Positions 54,674 through 62,854 of a DNA stretch of 64,000 bases are shown here, piece by piece. The notes under the pieces were generated by a model. That model saw nothing but the letters and a program-made list of their open reading frames with translations. It was not told where the DNA came from and did not search any database. The position numbers and the translations under genes were made by a program. The stretch is from Litoribacterium kuwaitense (GTDB lineage: Bacteria; Bacillota; Bacilli; Bacillales; DSM-28697): contig NZ_JAALFC010000001.1 of the NCBI RefSeq assembly GCF_011058155.1, forward strand, positions 124,001-188,000, in the 5' to 3' direction. Position 1 is the stretch's first letter; every line of letters starts with the position of its first letter.

Positions 54674-55395
54674 AATGGCTGAATTGGGATTCAATTAAGA
54701 AAATGACGCTAAAAAAAACGAGTGGTTCTTTGCCCATTCCGTACATTGTCATAATGCTCACTATCGGAGTGCTTCTCATCGTATTAGGAACAACTGGTGG
54801 AGAAACGGATGATGCCGAAGAGGCGATAACCGTCGCTTCAATCGAGCGTGATAACGAATCTTTAAAAACTACGGATGACGAAGATGCGCTCCATGCAGGT
54901 GGTCGGGTCAGCTCGGAAGAAGAATCATATGTAGAAGAAATCGATGCTATGGAGAAAGCGTATGAAGACCAACTTAAGGCGACGATCGAAGGCTTAATGG
55001 GGGTAAGGGGCGCGACTGTCATGGTGACCCTTGAGTCAACCGGGGAAAAGATTTACGAGAAAAATCGAACAAATCGCATTCAAAAGACGAGAGAAGAAGA
55101 TGCAAATGGCGGAGAGCGAACAATAGATGAAACGACAACAGAGGAAACCGTTGTAACGACAAGAGATGGCGACAAGGAATCCGTTGTGCAGAAAAAAACG
55201 GCGAATCCTGAGGTGCGAGGCGTTCTTATCGTCGCTGAAGGAGCCGACAACATACAGGTGAAAAGCTGGATCATCGAAGCGGTCACGAAATCATTAGGTG
55301 TGCCGCCTCACAGAGTTTCTGTGTTACCGAAAAAAAGGAGGAAAGATAAATATGCTCTTAAAAAAACAAACGGTTTGGCTGTTGACGATGCTTAG
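54670..55395 (+). CDS. spoIIIAG: stage III sporulation protein AG
   Basis: 241 aa. Cytoplasmic N terminus, one membrane helix (about 23-41), then the ring-forming extracytoplasmic domain: YEDQLKATIEGLMGVRGATVMVTLESTGEKIY, NPEVRGVLIVAEGADN and LGVPPHRVSVLP. A Thr/Glu-rich insertion (about 135-170) marks the beta-triangle region. SpoIIIAG forms the large channel ring in the intermembrane space. Confidence 0.95.
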   Translation: MKWLNWDSIKKMTLKKTSGSLPIPYIVIMLTIGVLLIVLGTTGGETDDAEEAITVASIERDNESLKTTDDEDALHAGGRVSSEEESYVEEIDAMEKAYEDQLKATIEGLMGVRGATVMVTLESTGEKIYEKNRTNRIQKTREEDANGGERTIDETTTEETVVTTRDGDKESVVQKKTANPEVRGVLIVAEGADNIQVKSWIIEAVTKSLGVPPHRVSVLPKKRRKDKYALKKTNGLAVDDA

Positions 55396-55963
55396 CCTTG
55401 TCATTGTATTATCTGTTTATTACATGACATCCCCGCAGGAGTCACAATACACTTCAGTAGACCAGGAGACAGAAGGGGCCTCCTTAGAACATACAGAGAA
55501 TGACGGTGGAGAAGTGGTTGTTGCAAAGGATGATGAAGAGGCTTCAGCTGAGGAAGGCGCTGAAGATGCGAGTGCCAATGAAGAGGACATTTTCTTTTCT
55601 AATGTAGGCTCTAATGAAGAACTGACAACAATGCGCCTGGAGTTGAACGAGCAGCGCAGCCGCCAGATTGAAGAATATGAAGAACAGGTCGCAGCAGAGG
55701 ATTTGACTAGCCAAGAGCGCAGCGAAGCTTATGATGAAGTGTTGGAATTACGAAACCTTGAGAGTAAAGAATCGATCATCGAAACACGCTTACGCCAGGA
55801 AGGCTTTACTGATGCACTCGTGCGAGTAGCAGGGGACGATGTCAATGTAACAGTCATATCTGAGGAGCAATCAAAAACACTTGCCAATCAAGTCATGGCA
55901 ACAGTCAGAGATGAGCTAGGGCAAAATACATTTGCTGTTGTGGAAATGAAGCCAGCTGAATAG
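55352..55963 (+). CDS. spoIIIAH: stage III sporulation protein AH
   Basis: 203 aa. N-terminal membrane helix (about 7-24), acidic linker (about 30-85), then the YscJ/FliF-like domain (about 90-200) that binds SpoIIQ from the forespore. ATG 55352 follows AAAGGAGG with 9-nt spacing and lies inside spoIIIAG (44-bp overlap). Last gene of the operon. Confidence 0.95.
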   Translation: MLLKKQTVWLLTMLSLVIVLSVYYMTSPQESQYTSVDQETEGASLEHTENDGGEVVVAKDDEEASAEEGAEDASANEEDIFFSNVGSNEELTTMRLELNEQRSRQIEEYEEQVAAEDLTSQERSEAYDEVLELRNLESKESIIETRLRQEGFTDALVRVAGDDVNVTVISEEQSKTLANQVMATVRDELGQNTFAVVEMKPAE

Positions 55964-55979
55964 GGAAGGTGAAAGCTTT

Positions 55980-56023
55980 GAGTGTAGACAAAATCAACGA
56001 TGGTTTTGTTTACACTCATTTTT
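55980..56023 (+). terminator. spoIIIA operon terminator
   Basis: Perfect 14-bp stem GAGTGTAGACAAAA / TTTTGTTTACACTC, 10-nt loop, A and T5. Nearly the same stem as the sodA terminator. Confidence 0.93.
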
Positions 56024-56152
56024 CGGAATGCTCCATTTTTACGTGATTTGCAAACAAAGTTCTCCGAAGTACGAAACTAAGCTGGCCGTGTGATGAGGCG
56101 ACTAGAGCGTCCGCAAACAGTTTGAGACTTTTTTAGATATAGAGATTCAACA

Positions 56153-56182
56153 GTGACAAGTGGAATTAACTTTTGGTATCAT
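56153..56182 (+). promoter_or_regulatory. candidate promoter of accB-accC
   Basis: GTGACA (56153-56158), 18 bp, TATCAT (56177-56182). Confidence 0.45.
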
Positions 56183-56244
56183 TTGCTCATAGCAGAAAAC
56201 AACGGTAATATAGAATGGAATCGTGGAAAAGGAGCGTTGGCCCT

Positions 56245-56736
56245 GTGTTAAATTTGAACGAAATTAAAGAACTTATTGAAATGCTGGATCAATCTAGTAT
56301 TGAAGAACTGGACCTGAAAGATGAAGGGTTCCGATTACAGCTTAAAAAACAGTCGAGCAAGGTACATATAGCTGAACCGACGATGGTTTACGACAAAGCA
56401 ACACCGCAAGCAGCAAGTACCCCTGTCGTTCCACCGGCAGGACAGAGTCAGACGGCTGAGGTGAATACTGAAAATGCAGATGTGAAAGACGAAGCCTTTC
56501 ACGAAATCACGTCACCGATGGTCGGAACTTTTTATGCATCACCTACACCAGAATCTGATCCTTATGTGAAGGAAGGAGATCAGATTACCTCTGGAAAGGT
56601 TGTTTGTATTCTCGAGGCAATGAAGCTCTTTAATGAAATTGAGGCGGACATTTCGGGAACGATTGAGAAGGTTCTCGTTGAAAATGGTCAGCTTGTGGAA
56701 TATGGTCAGCCATTGTTCTACGTTAGACCGGAGTGA
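56245..56736 (+). CDS. accB: biotin carboxyl carrier protein of acetyl-CoA carboxylase AccB
   Basis: 163 aa. N-terminal helix LNEIKELIEMLDQSSIEELDLKDEG, Pro/Ala-rich linker (about 60-85), C-terminal biotinyl domain with the biotin lysine in LEAMKLFNEIEADISG. First committed step of fatty acid synthesis, with AccC. GTG 56245 behind AAAAGGAG is preferred; the in-frame ATG at 56215 has no ribosome site. Confidence 0.95.
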   Translation: MLNLNEIKELIEMLDQSSIEELDLKDEGFRLQLKKQSSKVHIAEPTMVYDKATPQAASTPVVPPAGQSQTAEVNTENADVKDEAFHEITSPMVGTFYASPTPESDPYVKEGDQITSGKVVCILEAMKLFNEIEADISGTIEKVLVENGQLVEYGQPLFYVRPE

Positions 56737-56741
56737 TCGCT

Positions 56742-58100
56742 ATGAAAAAGATACAAAAATTACTCATCGCAAATCGTGGAGAAATAGCCGTTCGAATTAT
56801 TCGAGCTTGTAAAGAAATGGACATTCAAACGGTCGCTGTTCACTCCATAGCGGATAAAGATGCACTTCACGTTCAGATGGCGGATGAAGCCTATTGTATC
56901 GGACCGACTCCTTCACAGCAAAGTTACCTCAATTTCACAAACATCATGAGTATTGCAACGCTCACAAGTGTCGATGCCATTCATCCTGGCTATGGTTTTT
57001 TAGCTGAAAATGCTGATTTCGCCGAAATTTGTAATGACTGCTCTGTCACCTTTGTTGGTCCGAGTGCGGAAGCTATTTCACGTATGGGGACAAAGGATGT
57101 CGCTCGGGAGACAATGCGTGAAGCTGGCGTACCGATTGTACCAGGATCGAAAGGTGTTCTCGATACGGTAGAAGATGCGAAAAGTGTGGCCGAATCCATT
57201 GGCTATCCAGTCATTATTAAAGCAACTGCTGGTGGCGGTGGGAAAGGAATTCGTGTTGCTCGAACGGAGGAAGAGCTCATTCAGGGCTATAAGATGACGC
57301 AACAGGAAGCAGCAACCGCCTTTGGCAACCCAGGCGTTTATTTAGAGAAATACATCGAGCATTTTCGTCACGTCGAAATTCAAGTGATTGCTGATGAACA
57401 TGGACATACGGTACATCTAGGTGAAAGGGATTGCACAATCCAGAGACGTTTGCAAAAACTCGTTGAAGAAACACCTTCGCCTGCTTTGAATGAAGCGACA
57501 CGTCAAAAAATGGGAGAGGCTGCTATCCAAGCGGCTGAGGCTGTTGACTATCGCGGTGCTGGGACGGTGGAATTTATTTACGATGTGAAAGAAGACCGCT
57601 TTTATTTTATGGAAATGAATACGCGCATTCAGGTTGAGCACCCTGTAACAGAAATGGTTACTGGTTTCGATTTGATTAAAGAACAGATTCGAGTAGCCGA
57701 AGGTCAGCCTTTATCGTTTTCTCAAGAAGATGTTCAATTGACGGGACACGCCATTGAATGCCGAATTAATGCAGAGGACCCAGAGAAAAACTTTATGCCT
57801 TCACCTGGTCAAGTGACCGGCTATTTGACGCCTGGGGGTCCTGGTGTAAGAATTGATTCGGCTGTGTATGCTGGTTATACGATCCCGCCGTATTATGATT
57901 CAATGGTGGCCAAATTAATTGTTCACGGAAAAAATCGTGAAGAGGCTGTTCAACGAATGCGGCGGGCATTAAGTGAATTTGTCGTCGAAGGCGTTTATAC
58001 GACCATTCCGTTTCATTTACATTTGATGGAGCACCCTGTGTTTAAAAATGGACATTTCACAACGACATTTTTAGAAGAGCATGATGTCTTTAAATCATGA
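56742..58100 (+). CDS. accC: biotin carboxylase AccC
   Basis: 452 aa. ATP-grasp enzyme carboxylating BCCP biotin. LLIANRGEIAVRIIRA at the N terminus, IHPGYGFLAENADFA, ATP loop KATAGGGGKGIRVA, HLGERDCTIQRRLQKLVEE, and catalytic EMNTRIQVEHPVTEM. ATG 56742 has GGAG 7 nt upstream. Translationally close to accB (5 bp). The carboxyltransferase genes accA/accD are elsewhere, as in B. subtilis. Confidence 0.97.
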   Translation: MKKIQKLLIANRGEIAVRIIRACKEMDIQTVAVHSIADKDALHVQMADEAYCIGPTPSQQSYLNFTNIMSIATLTSVDAIHPGYGFLAENADFAEICNDCSVTFVGPSAEAISRMGTKDVARETMREAGVPIVPGSKGVLDTVEDAKSVAESIGYPVIIKATAGGGGKGIRVARTEEELIQGYKMTQQEAATAFGNPGVYLEKYIEHFRHVEIQVIADEHGHTVHLGERDCTIQRRLQKLVEETPSPALNEATRQKMGEAAIQAAEAVDYRGAGTVEFIYDVKEDRFYFMEMNTRIQVEHPVTEMVTGFDLIKEQIRVAEGQPLSFSQEDVQLTGHAIECRINAEDPEKNFMPSPGQVTGYLTPGGPGVRIDSAVYAGYTIPPYYDSMVAKLIVHGKNREEAVQRMRRALSEFVVEGVYTTIPFHLHLMEHPVFKNGHFTTTFLEEHDVFKS

Positions 58101-58116
58101 TGAAAGGGTGAAAGAT

Positions 58117-58503
58117 GTGGCTGACATGCAAAATTTGAAGATGAAGGATGCAGATAGAGGGTTAGGGAAAATTGAAATTGCTCCTGAAGTCATCGAAGTC
58201 ATCGTCGGAATTGCTGCTTCTGAGGTCGACGGTGTCTTTTCAATGCATGGTTCATTTGCCGACAGGCTTGGTATGCGACAACACGCCAAAGGGGTAAAAG
58301 TTGATTTAACAGATGATGGTGTCGTTATTGATTTATATTTAACAATGACCTTTGGTGTGTCGATTCCTGATGTGTCCGAAGAATTACAAACACACATCCG
58401 GCAAACGCTTATGACAATGACCTCGTTAAGTATCCATGAAATTAATGTGCACATCGTTGGCATTCATTTTGAATCAGAAGGTAAGTCTGAAAACAATTCG
58501 TAA
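58117..58503 (+). CDS. yqhY: Asp23/Gls24-family protein YqhY (AmaP-related)
   Basis: 128 aa from GTG 58117, which has AAAGGGTG upstream; the ATG at 58081 overlaps accC. Asp23 domain: GKIEIAPEVIEVIVGIAASEVDGV, DLYLTMTFGVSIPDVSEEL, EINVHIVGIHFE. In B. subtilis yqhY is cotranscribed with accB-accC and tunes acetyl-CoA carboxylase; the same linkage here supports that role. Confidence 0.9.
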   Translation: MADMQNLKMKDADRGLGKIEIAPEVIEVIVGIAASEVDGVFSMHGSFADRLGMRQHAKGVKVDLTDDGVVIDLYLTMTFGVSIPDVSEELQTHIRQTLMTMTSLSIHEINVHIVGIHFESEGKSENNS

Positions 58504-58523
58504 CAAAAAAGCACGTTGTCTGA

Positions 58524-58550
58524 CCAAAGGAGCTTATTCCTTTGGTTTTT
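58524..58550 (+). terminator. terminator between yqhY and nusB
   Basis: CCAAAGGA / TCCTTTGG stem with a 6-nt loop and T5. Confidence 0.85.
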
Positions 58551-58651
58551 CACTGTCGGGGATGTATTCCTAACATCAAGTGCTTGCAACCTACAAGGTG
58601 GAATAATACACTGAGAAGAGCAAACTCCGAAGAAGAAATGAGGTTGAATGA

Positions 58652-59038
58652 ATGAATCGTCATCAAGCGAGAGAAACCGCTTTTAAAATCATCTTTCAGT
58701 TAGAGGCTGGAGATATCCCTATAGAGGATGCAAAAATGCATGCGCTGGAGGGTCGAGCCGCAAGCGATTTTTGCTTAGAGCTCGTAGACGGGGTTTTAGA
58801 AAATAGAGCGGAGCTGGACGAAATCATTTCCGCCCGGCTGCACCAATGGACGCTTGAGCGAATGGCGAAAATGGATCGCAGCTTGCTTCGTTTAGCATTG
58901 TACGAAATGCTTTATATTGAAGATGTTCCTACAACTGTGACCATTAATGAAGCGGTAGAACTGGCTAAAACTTATGGAGATGATGAGTCGTCGAAGTTTG
59001 TCAATGGTTTGCTTTCTAATGTCGCAAAAGAACAATGA
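58652..59038 (+). CDS. nusB: transcription antitermination factor NusB
   Basis: 128 aa all-helical protein. NRHQARETAFKIIFQLE at the N terminus, WTLERMAKMDRSLLRLALYEMLY and NEAVELAKTYGDDESSKFVNGLL at the C terminus are diagnostic. Supports rRNA transcription with NusE (S10). GAGGTTGAATG precedes the ATG. In B. subtilis folD lies between nusB and xseA; here xseA follows at once. Confidence 0.96.
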   Translation: MNRHQARETAFKIIFQLEAGDIPIEDAKMHALEGRAASDFCLELVDGVLENRAELDEIISARLHQWTLERMAKMDRSLLRLALYEMLYIEDVPTTVTINEAVELAKTYGDDESSKFVNGLLSNVAKEQ

Positions 59039-59049
59039 GGAAGAGTGCA

Positions 59050-60405
59050 ATGAGTCAATCTTATGTGACGGTCAGTGCTTTAACAAAGTACATTAAAAAG
59101 AAATTTGATGTCGACCGTAATTTGCAGGAATTATATTTTCGCGCCGAGCTGTCAAATGTGAAAAAACATTCCCGTGGTCATATTTATTGTACGTTAAAGG
59201 ATGATGAGGCAAGAATCCAAGGTGTGATGTTTAAGCGTGATACGACAGGTTTAGCATTTTCACCTGAGGATGGACAAAAAGTTCTTGTTTGCGGAACAGT
59301 GTCCGTCTATGTCCCTTACGGCCAGTATCAAGTGACCATCCACGAAATGACACTCGACGGACGTGGCAATTTATATTTGCAGTTTGAAAAACTAAAGAAA
59401 AAACTTGCTGCTGAAGGGCTCTTTCATGAAGATCGCAAGCGAAAGCTGCCCCGTTTTCCAAAGCGAATTGGTGTGATCACTTCCCCGACTGGAGCGGCAA
59501 TTCGCGACATTTGGTCAACCATTAAACGTCGCTATCCTGCGGCATACATCGATGTTTATCCTGTGCTTGTTCAAGGAAAAGAAGCACCTGCATCGATCGT
59601 GAAAGCCATTGAAGCCGTGCAGGCACGCAATGAGGTCGATGTGTTGATCGTCGGACGAGGTGGCGGGTCTATTGAAGAGCTTTGGGCGTTTAATGAAGAA
59701 ATTGTCGCGCGTGCCATTGTTCAATGTACAATTCCGACGATTAGTGCCGTTGGCCATGAAACTGATGTAACGATCGCTGATTTCGTCGCAGACGTTCGGG
59801 CGGCGACACCAACTGGTGCAGCAGAATTAGCTGTCCCTGAGGCGAAGGAATGGTTGGAACGACTGCAAATGTTGGATGCCCGTCTGCTTAAAGCCATTCA
59901 ACGTTTTGCCCGGCAGAAACGTGAGCGGTTAGAGCAGTTGCAAGGTTCTTATGCTTTTCGCTACCCTAGACAGCTTATCCAGCAAAAACAGCAGGATGTT
60001 GATCGGATCTTTGACCGGCTGCTGACGTGGAAAAGGACAACACTGAGGGAGAAAGAAGCGTATCATAAGACGTGGGCAGAACGTATCTATTTGCAAAACC
60101 CACAAAAATCGCTTGAAAATGCAAATGAGCAGCTTGAAAGGTTGACGCTTTCTCTTTTAAAGGCTTACAAAACGGAATTGAAGCGAAAGAGAAGTGCAGT
60201 TCACGAAAAATCTTTACAACTCGATGCTTTAAGTCCTTTGAAAGTGATGAGTCGAGGTTACAGCCTTACATATAAGAACGATCATGTGATTAAATCAGTT
60301 GAAGAACTGAGCGAATACGATGAGATTAGCATTCGTTTTGCAAAAGGACGAGCTACTGCACAAGTGACAGAGATACAGAAGGAGGTGCAGCAAGATGAGC
60401 AATGA
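59050..60405 (+). CDS. xseA: exodeoxyribonuclease VII large subunit XseA
   Basis: 451 aa. N-terminal OB-fold (about 5-100: [33 protein letters not shown]). The catalytic domain has [31 protein letters not shown] and [30 protein letters not shown], followed by a long coiled coil and a short C-terminal segment ([12 protein letters not shown]). ATG 59050 follows GAGGAAGAG; an in-frame ATG at 59035 overlaps nusB. Confidence 0.96.
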   Translation: MSQSYVTVSALTKYIKKKFDVDRNLQELYFRAELSNVKKHSRGHIYCTLKDDEARIQGVMFKRDTTGLAFSPEDGQKVLVCGTVSVYVPYGQYQVTIHEMTLDGRGNLYLQFEKLKKKLAAEGLFHEDRKRKLPRFPKRIGVITSPTGAAIRDIWSTIKRRYPAAYIDVYPVLVQGKEAPASIVKAIEAVQARNEVDVLIVGRGGGSIEELWAFNEEIVARAIVQCTIPTISAVGHETDVTIADFVADVRAATPTGAAELAVPEAKEWLERLQMLDARLLKAIQRFARQKRERLEQLQGSYAFRYPRQLIQQKQQDVDRIFDRLLTWKRTTLREKEAYHKTWAERIYLQNPQKSLENANEQLERLTLSLLKAYKTELKRKRSAVHEKSLQLDALSPLKVMSRGYSLTYKNDHVIKSVEELSEYDEISIRFAKGRATAQVTEIQKEVQQDEQ

Positions 60406-60640
60406 CATAAACAAAGAGAAGAATTTTGAGGAAGCAATGAAAGACCTGGAAACGATCGTACAAAAACTAGAAGAAGGTGACGTGCCTCTTGAAAAAGCAA
60501 TTCATTTTTTTCAAGAAGGCGTTCAATTAACGAAGTTATGCCACGATAAATTACAGCATGTTGAAGGGGAAATGGATCGTATCTTAAATGAACAAGGAAC
60601 GTTTTCTCCGTTTACATTGACGAAAGAGGAGGAAGAATAA
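60395..60640 (+). CDS. xseB: exodeoxyribonuclease VII small subunit XseB
   Basis: 81 aa, helical hairpin: [35 protein letters not shown] and CHDKLQHVE. Binds the XseA coiled coil. Overlaps xseA by 11 bp, with GGAGG in the xseA end as ribosome site; stop abuts ispA ATG. Confidence 0.96.
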   Translation: MSNDINKEKNFEEAMKDLETIVQKLEEGDVPLEKAIHFFQEGVQLTKLCHDKLQHVEGEMDRILNEQGTFSPFTLTKEEEE

Positions 60641-61528
60641 ATGCCAAGTTCGTTAGATACTTACTTAAAAGAAATGAAAACAGTTGTTGATCAGGCACTT
60701 GATCAACGGATGGCTTTTCAGGCACCTCCTTCTCTTAAATCTTCTATGGAATACTCATTAAAAGCGGGCGGTAAACGTCTTCGTCCTATTCTTATGATTG
60801 CGACTGCTGAAGCACTCGGCGGGAAGCGTGAAGATTGCTTAGCAATTGCTTGTGCATTAGAAATGATTCATACATATTCACTCATACATGATGACCTTCC
60901 TGCTATGGATGATGATGATTATCGCAGAGGACAGCCGACCAATCATAAAGTATACGGCGAATCAATGGCGATTCTTGCTGGCGATGCTCTGTTAACGTAT
61001 GCTTTCCAAATGATTTCTAGCTCGCGTAGTTATCTATCAGCGGATAATGTCGTTCTTTTAATCGAAGAGCTGGCAAAAGCTGCCGGACCTTCAGGTATGG
61101 TCGGCGGTCAAGTCATGGATATGGAAGCTGAGGAAGTCTCCGTACCGCTTGACCAATTAGAAAACATTCATAAAAATAAAACCGGAGCTTTACTTTCGTT
61201 CGCCGTGAAGGCAGGAGCGATCGTTGCAAATGCAACTGAAGAAGTACAGGATCGCTTAGCGGCTTTTAGCGCTCATATCGGTCTTGCCTTCCAAATCAAA
61301 GACGACATTCTTGATGTCGAAGGTGACACTGCACTGATAGGAAAGCCGATTGGCAGTGATATGACGAATGCTAAGTCAACTTTTCCATCACTATTAACCA
61401 TACAAGGTGCAAAGGACCGCCTTAACTTTGAACGTACAGAAGCGATGAAGCTTTTGGCACAATTACCCCTCAACCACAATGAGCAGCTAACGGCTTTAAC
61501 TCAATATATTGTCGAGCGAAATTACTAA
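60641..61528 (+). CDS. ispA: farnesyl diphosphate synthase IspA
   Basis: 295 aa prenyltransferase making FPP from IPP and DMAPP. First aspartate-rich motif DDLPAMDDDDYRRG (about 86-99), GGKRLRP, KTGALLSFAV, second aspartate-rich motif KDDILDVEGD. Length and the residues before the first motif fit FPP synthases. GAGGAGGAAG lies before the ATG. Followed by the OLE RNA and oapA instead of dxs directly. Confidence 0.96.
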   Translation: MPSSLDTYLKEMKTVVDQALDQRMAFQAPPSLKSSMEYSLKAGGKRLRPILMIATAEALGGKREDCLAIACALEMIHTYSLIHDDLPAMDDDDYRRGQPTNHKVYGESMAILAGDALLTYAFQMISSSRSYLSADNVVLLIEELAKAAGPSGMVGGQVMDMEAEEVSVPLDQLENIHKNKTGALLSFAVKAGAIVANATEEVQDRLAAFSAHIGLAFQIKDDILDVEGDTALIGKPIGSDMTNAKSTFPSLLTIQGAKDRLNFERTEAMKLLAQLPLNHNEQLTALTQYIVERNY

Positions 61529-61537
61529 GCACGATGA

Positions 61538-61566
61538 TTGAGTACTGCCTTAGTTTATGCTATAAT
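61538..61566 (+). promoter_or_regulatory. promoter of OLE RNA
   Basis: TTGAGT (61538-61543), 17 bp, perfect TATAAT (61561-61566), 10 bp after the ispA stop. It gives a start near 61573, so OLE can be made independently of the upstream operon. Confidence 0.82.
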
Positions 61567-61572
61567 ATGTAT

Positions 61573-62175
61573 TAACAATGCGACGCAGTATCCTAGTCAG
61601 TTCACTGCATTTGAGGGCGGGCCTAAAAATCCGCTAAAGGGCACATCGATGAAGTTCCTTGTATTGGCCCGAGGCGCCCAGCCTTGGGTTGATGCTGGGA
61701 GTTAAGAAGGGCGGGCGATCCACAACGGCATGTGGGCGTGAACCCTCCCTTCGTGGAGGCCACTTGCTGTCTTCTGGCATAATTTGCGGAGTGACGGGAG
61801 TGAGAAACCCGGTTTAACGTAGGTTATCCTGCGCCGGCGTAGCCTGCCTTGAGTGGGTCAGAGGGGATTGAGGCATAAGGTGTGGAACAAAGTGGCCACT
61901 TGCTCTGCATTTGGAACTCCTTATGAAACCTGATCTTGCAAAAGAGGCTAGAATGCAGTTAAGAACTGTTGAAGAAAATTCCTAGGCTGTTTGGTTAACG
62001 CACTAAAGGGATTATAGTGTGGACTAAGTGGTAATCCAGTCTGATGTCCGGTGACGGCATCAAATGTGTATGAAAGGGGAACCGCCTTTGTGGCAACACG
62101 AGGTTGCACGTTGGGAAAACCTACTGGACCTAAGCCGCAGTTTTTACTTTTAGTGCGGTCGCGTTCTACATATCC
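61573..62175 (+). ncRNA. ole: OLE RNA (ornate, large, extremophilic)
   Basis: About 600 nt, G+C-richer than the flanks, without a credible reading frame, dense in local stems and GA-rich internal loops. Its size and place (after ispA, directly before oapA and dxs) match OLE RNA of Bacillus halodurans. Sequence blocks such as GGCGGGCCTAAAAATCCGC, GTGGCCACTTGCTCTGCA and GGTGACGGCATC look like OLE conserved segments as I remember them; no covariance search was possible. A last stem CCGCA (62135-62139) / TGCGG (62154-62158) suggests the 3' end lies near 62160-62185. OLE forms a membrane RNP with OapA linked to cold, ethanol and magnesium stress. Ends are approximate. Confidence 0.9.
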
Positions 62176-62206
62176 TTGTTATAAAAGGAGAAGCGATCGT
62201 TACATC

Positions 62207-62854
62207 ATGCTGAACGTTCTAAATAAATCTATACGTTGGACTATGATTATTGCCGTTATCACGTTTGTGTTAGCGGCTATTTTTTCAGTTATTTCTACTA
62301 TTTTATTGGGCGGTGTAGGTTGGGCACTCGGGATGGCAATTGTATTTGGGATCGTCTTTGTCGGTATTGTTTCTGATATGCTCGGCGTAGCGTCGACCGC
62401 TGCTACAGAGGCGCCAATGCATGCAATGGCTGCTGAAAAAGTAAAGGGTGCTAAGCAAGCGATACAAATTGTCAGGAATGCGGATCGTTTTTCGAATTTC
62501 TGTAATGATGTGATCGGAGATATTGCTGGTATTATTAGTGGGACGGCCTCCGCAGCTGTCGTACTTACCATTTCGATCAATGTAGACGCTTCCCCGCCCT
62601 TACAGCAAGCGGTAAACGTTATTTTTGCAAGTGTGGTTGCGGCGATGACAGTCGGTGGTAAAGCAATAGGTAAGTCCTTCGCCATCCATTATGCCAACCA
62701 CATTATCCTTAAAGTCGGAGAGTTTTTTTACTTGCTTGAGGAGAAGCTAAAGATTAAAGTGTTTAGAGACAGTAAGGACAGAAAACGACGAGCAAAACAA
62801 AAAGCCATGAAAGCGAGTGGTCGATTTGGATCTTCTAAAAATCGAAAACCCTAA
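62207..62854 (+). CDS. oapA: OLE-associated membrane protein OapA
   Basis: 215 aa. At least three strong membrane helices (about 10-32, 36-56, 105-125) and a fourth around 135-155. The tail (about 175-215) is very basic ([20 protein letters not shown]), suited to RNA contact. Segment [20 protein letters not shown] lies in the cytoplasmic middle. OapA binds OLE and places it at the membrane. ATG 62207 is 16 nt after AGGAG (62186-62190), a long spacing; no nearer start codon exists in frame. The open frame reaching 62051 runs through OLE and is not real. Overlaps dxs by 29 bp. Confidence 0.88.
   Translation: MLNVLNKSIRWTMIIAVITFVLAAIFSVISTILLGGVGWALGMAIVFGIVFVGIVSDMLGVASTAATEAPMHAMAAEKVKGAKQAIQIVRNADRFSNFCNDVIGDIAGIISGTASAAVVLTISINVDASPPLQQAVNVIFASVVAAMTVGGKAIGKSFAIHYANHIILKVGEFFYLLEEKLKIKVFRDSKDRKRRAKQKAMKASGRFGSSKNRKP

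Noticed and set aside
61573-62175. Group II intron, tmRNA, RNase P or 6S RNA as identity of the large ncRNA
   Set aside because: No intron-encoded protein, no ANDENYALA-like tag and no RNase P core seen; size plus the ispA-oapA-dxs context fit OLE.
62051-62206. N-terminal extension of the oapA frame (52 residues before ATG 62207)
   Set aside because: It lies in the highly structured 3' part of OLE RNA, is rich in Cys, Arg and Pro without pattern, and has no ribosome site.
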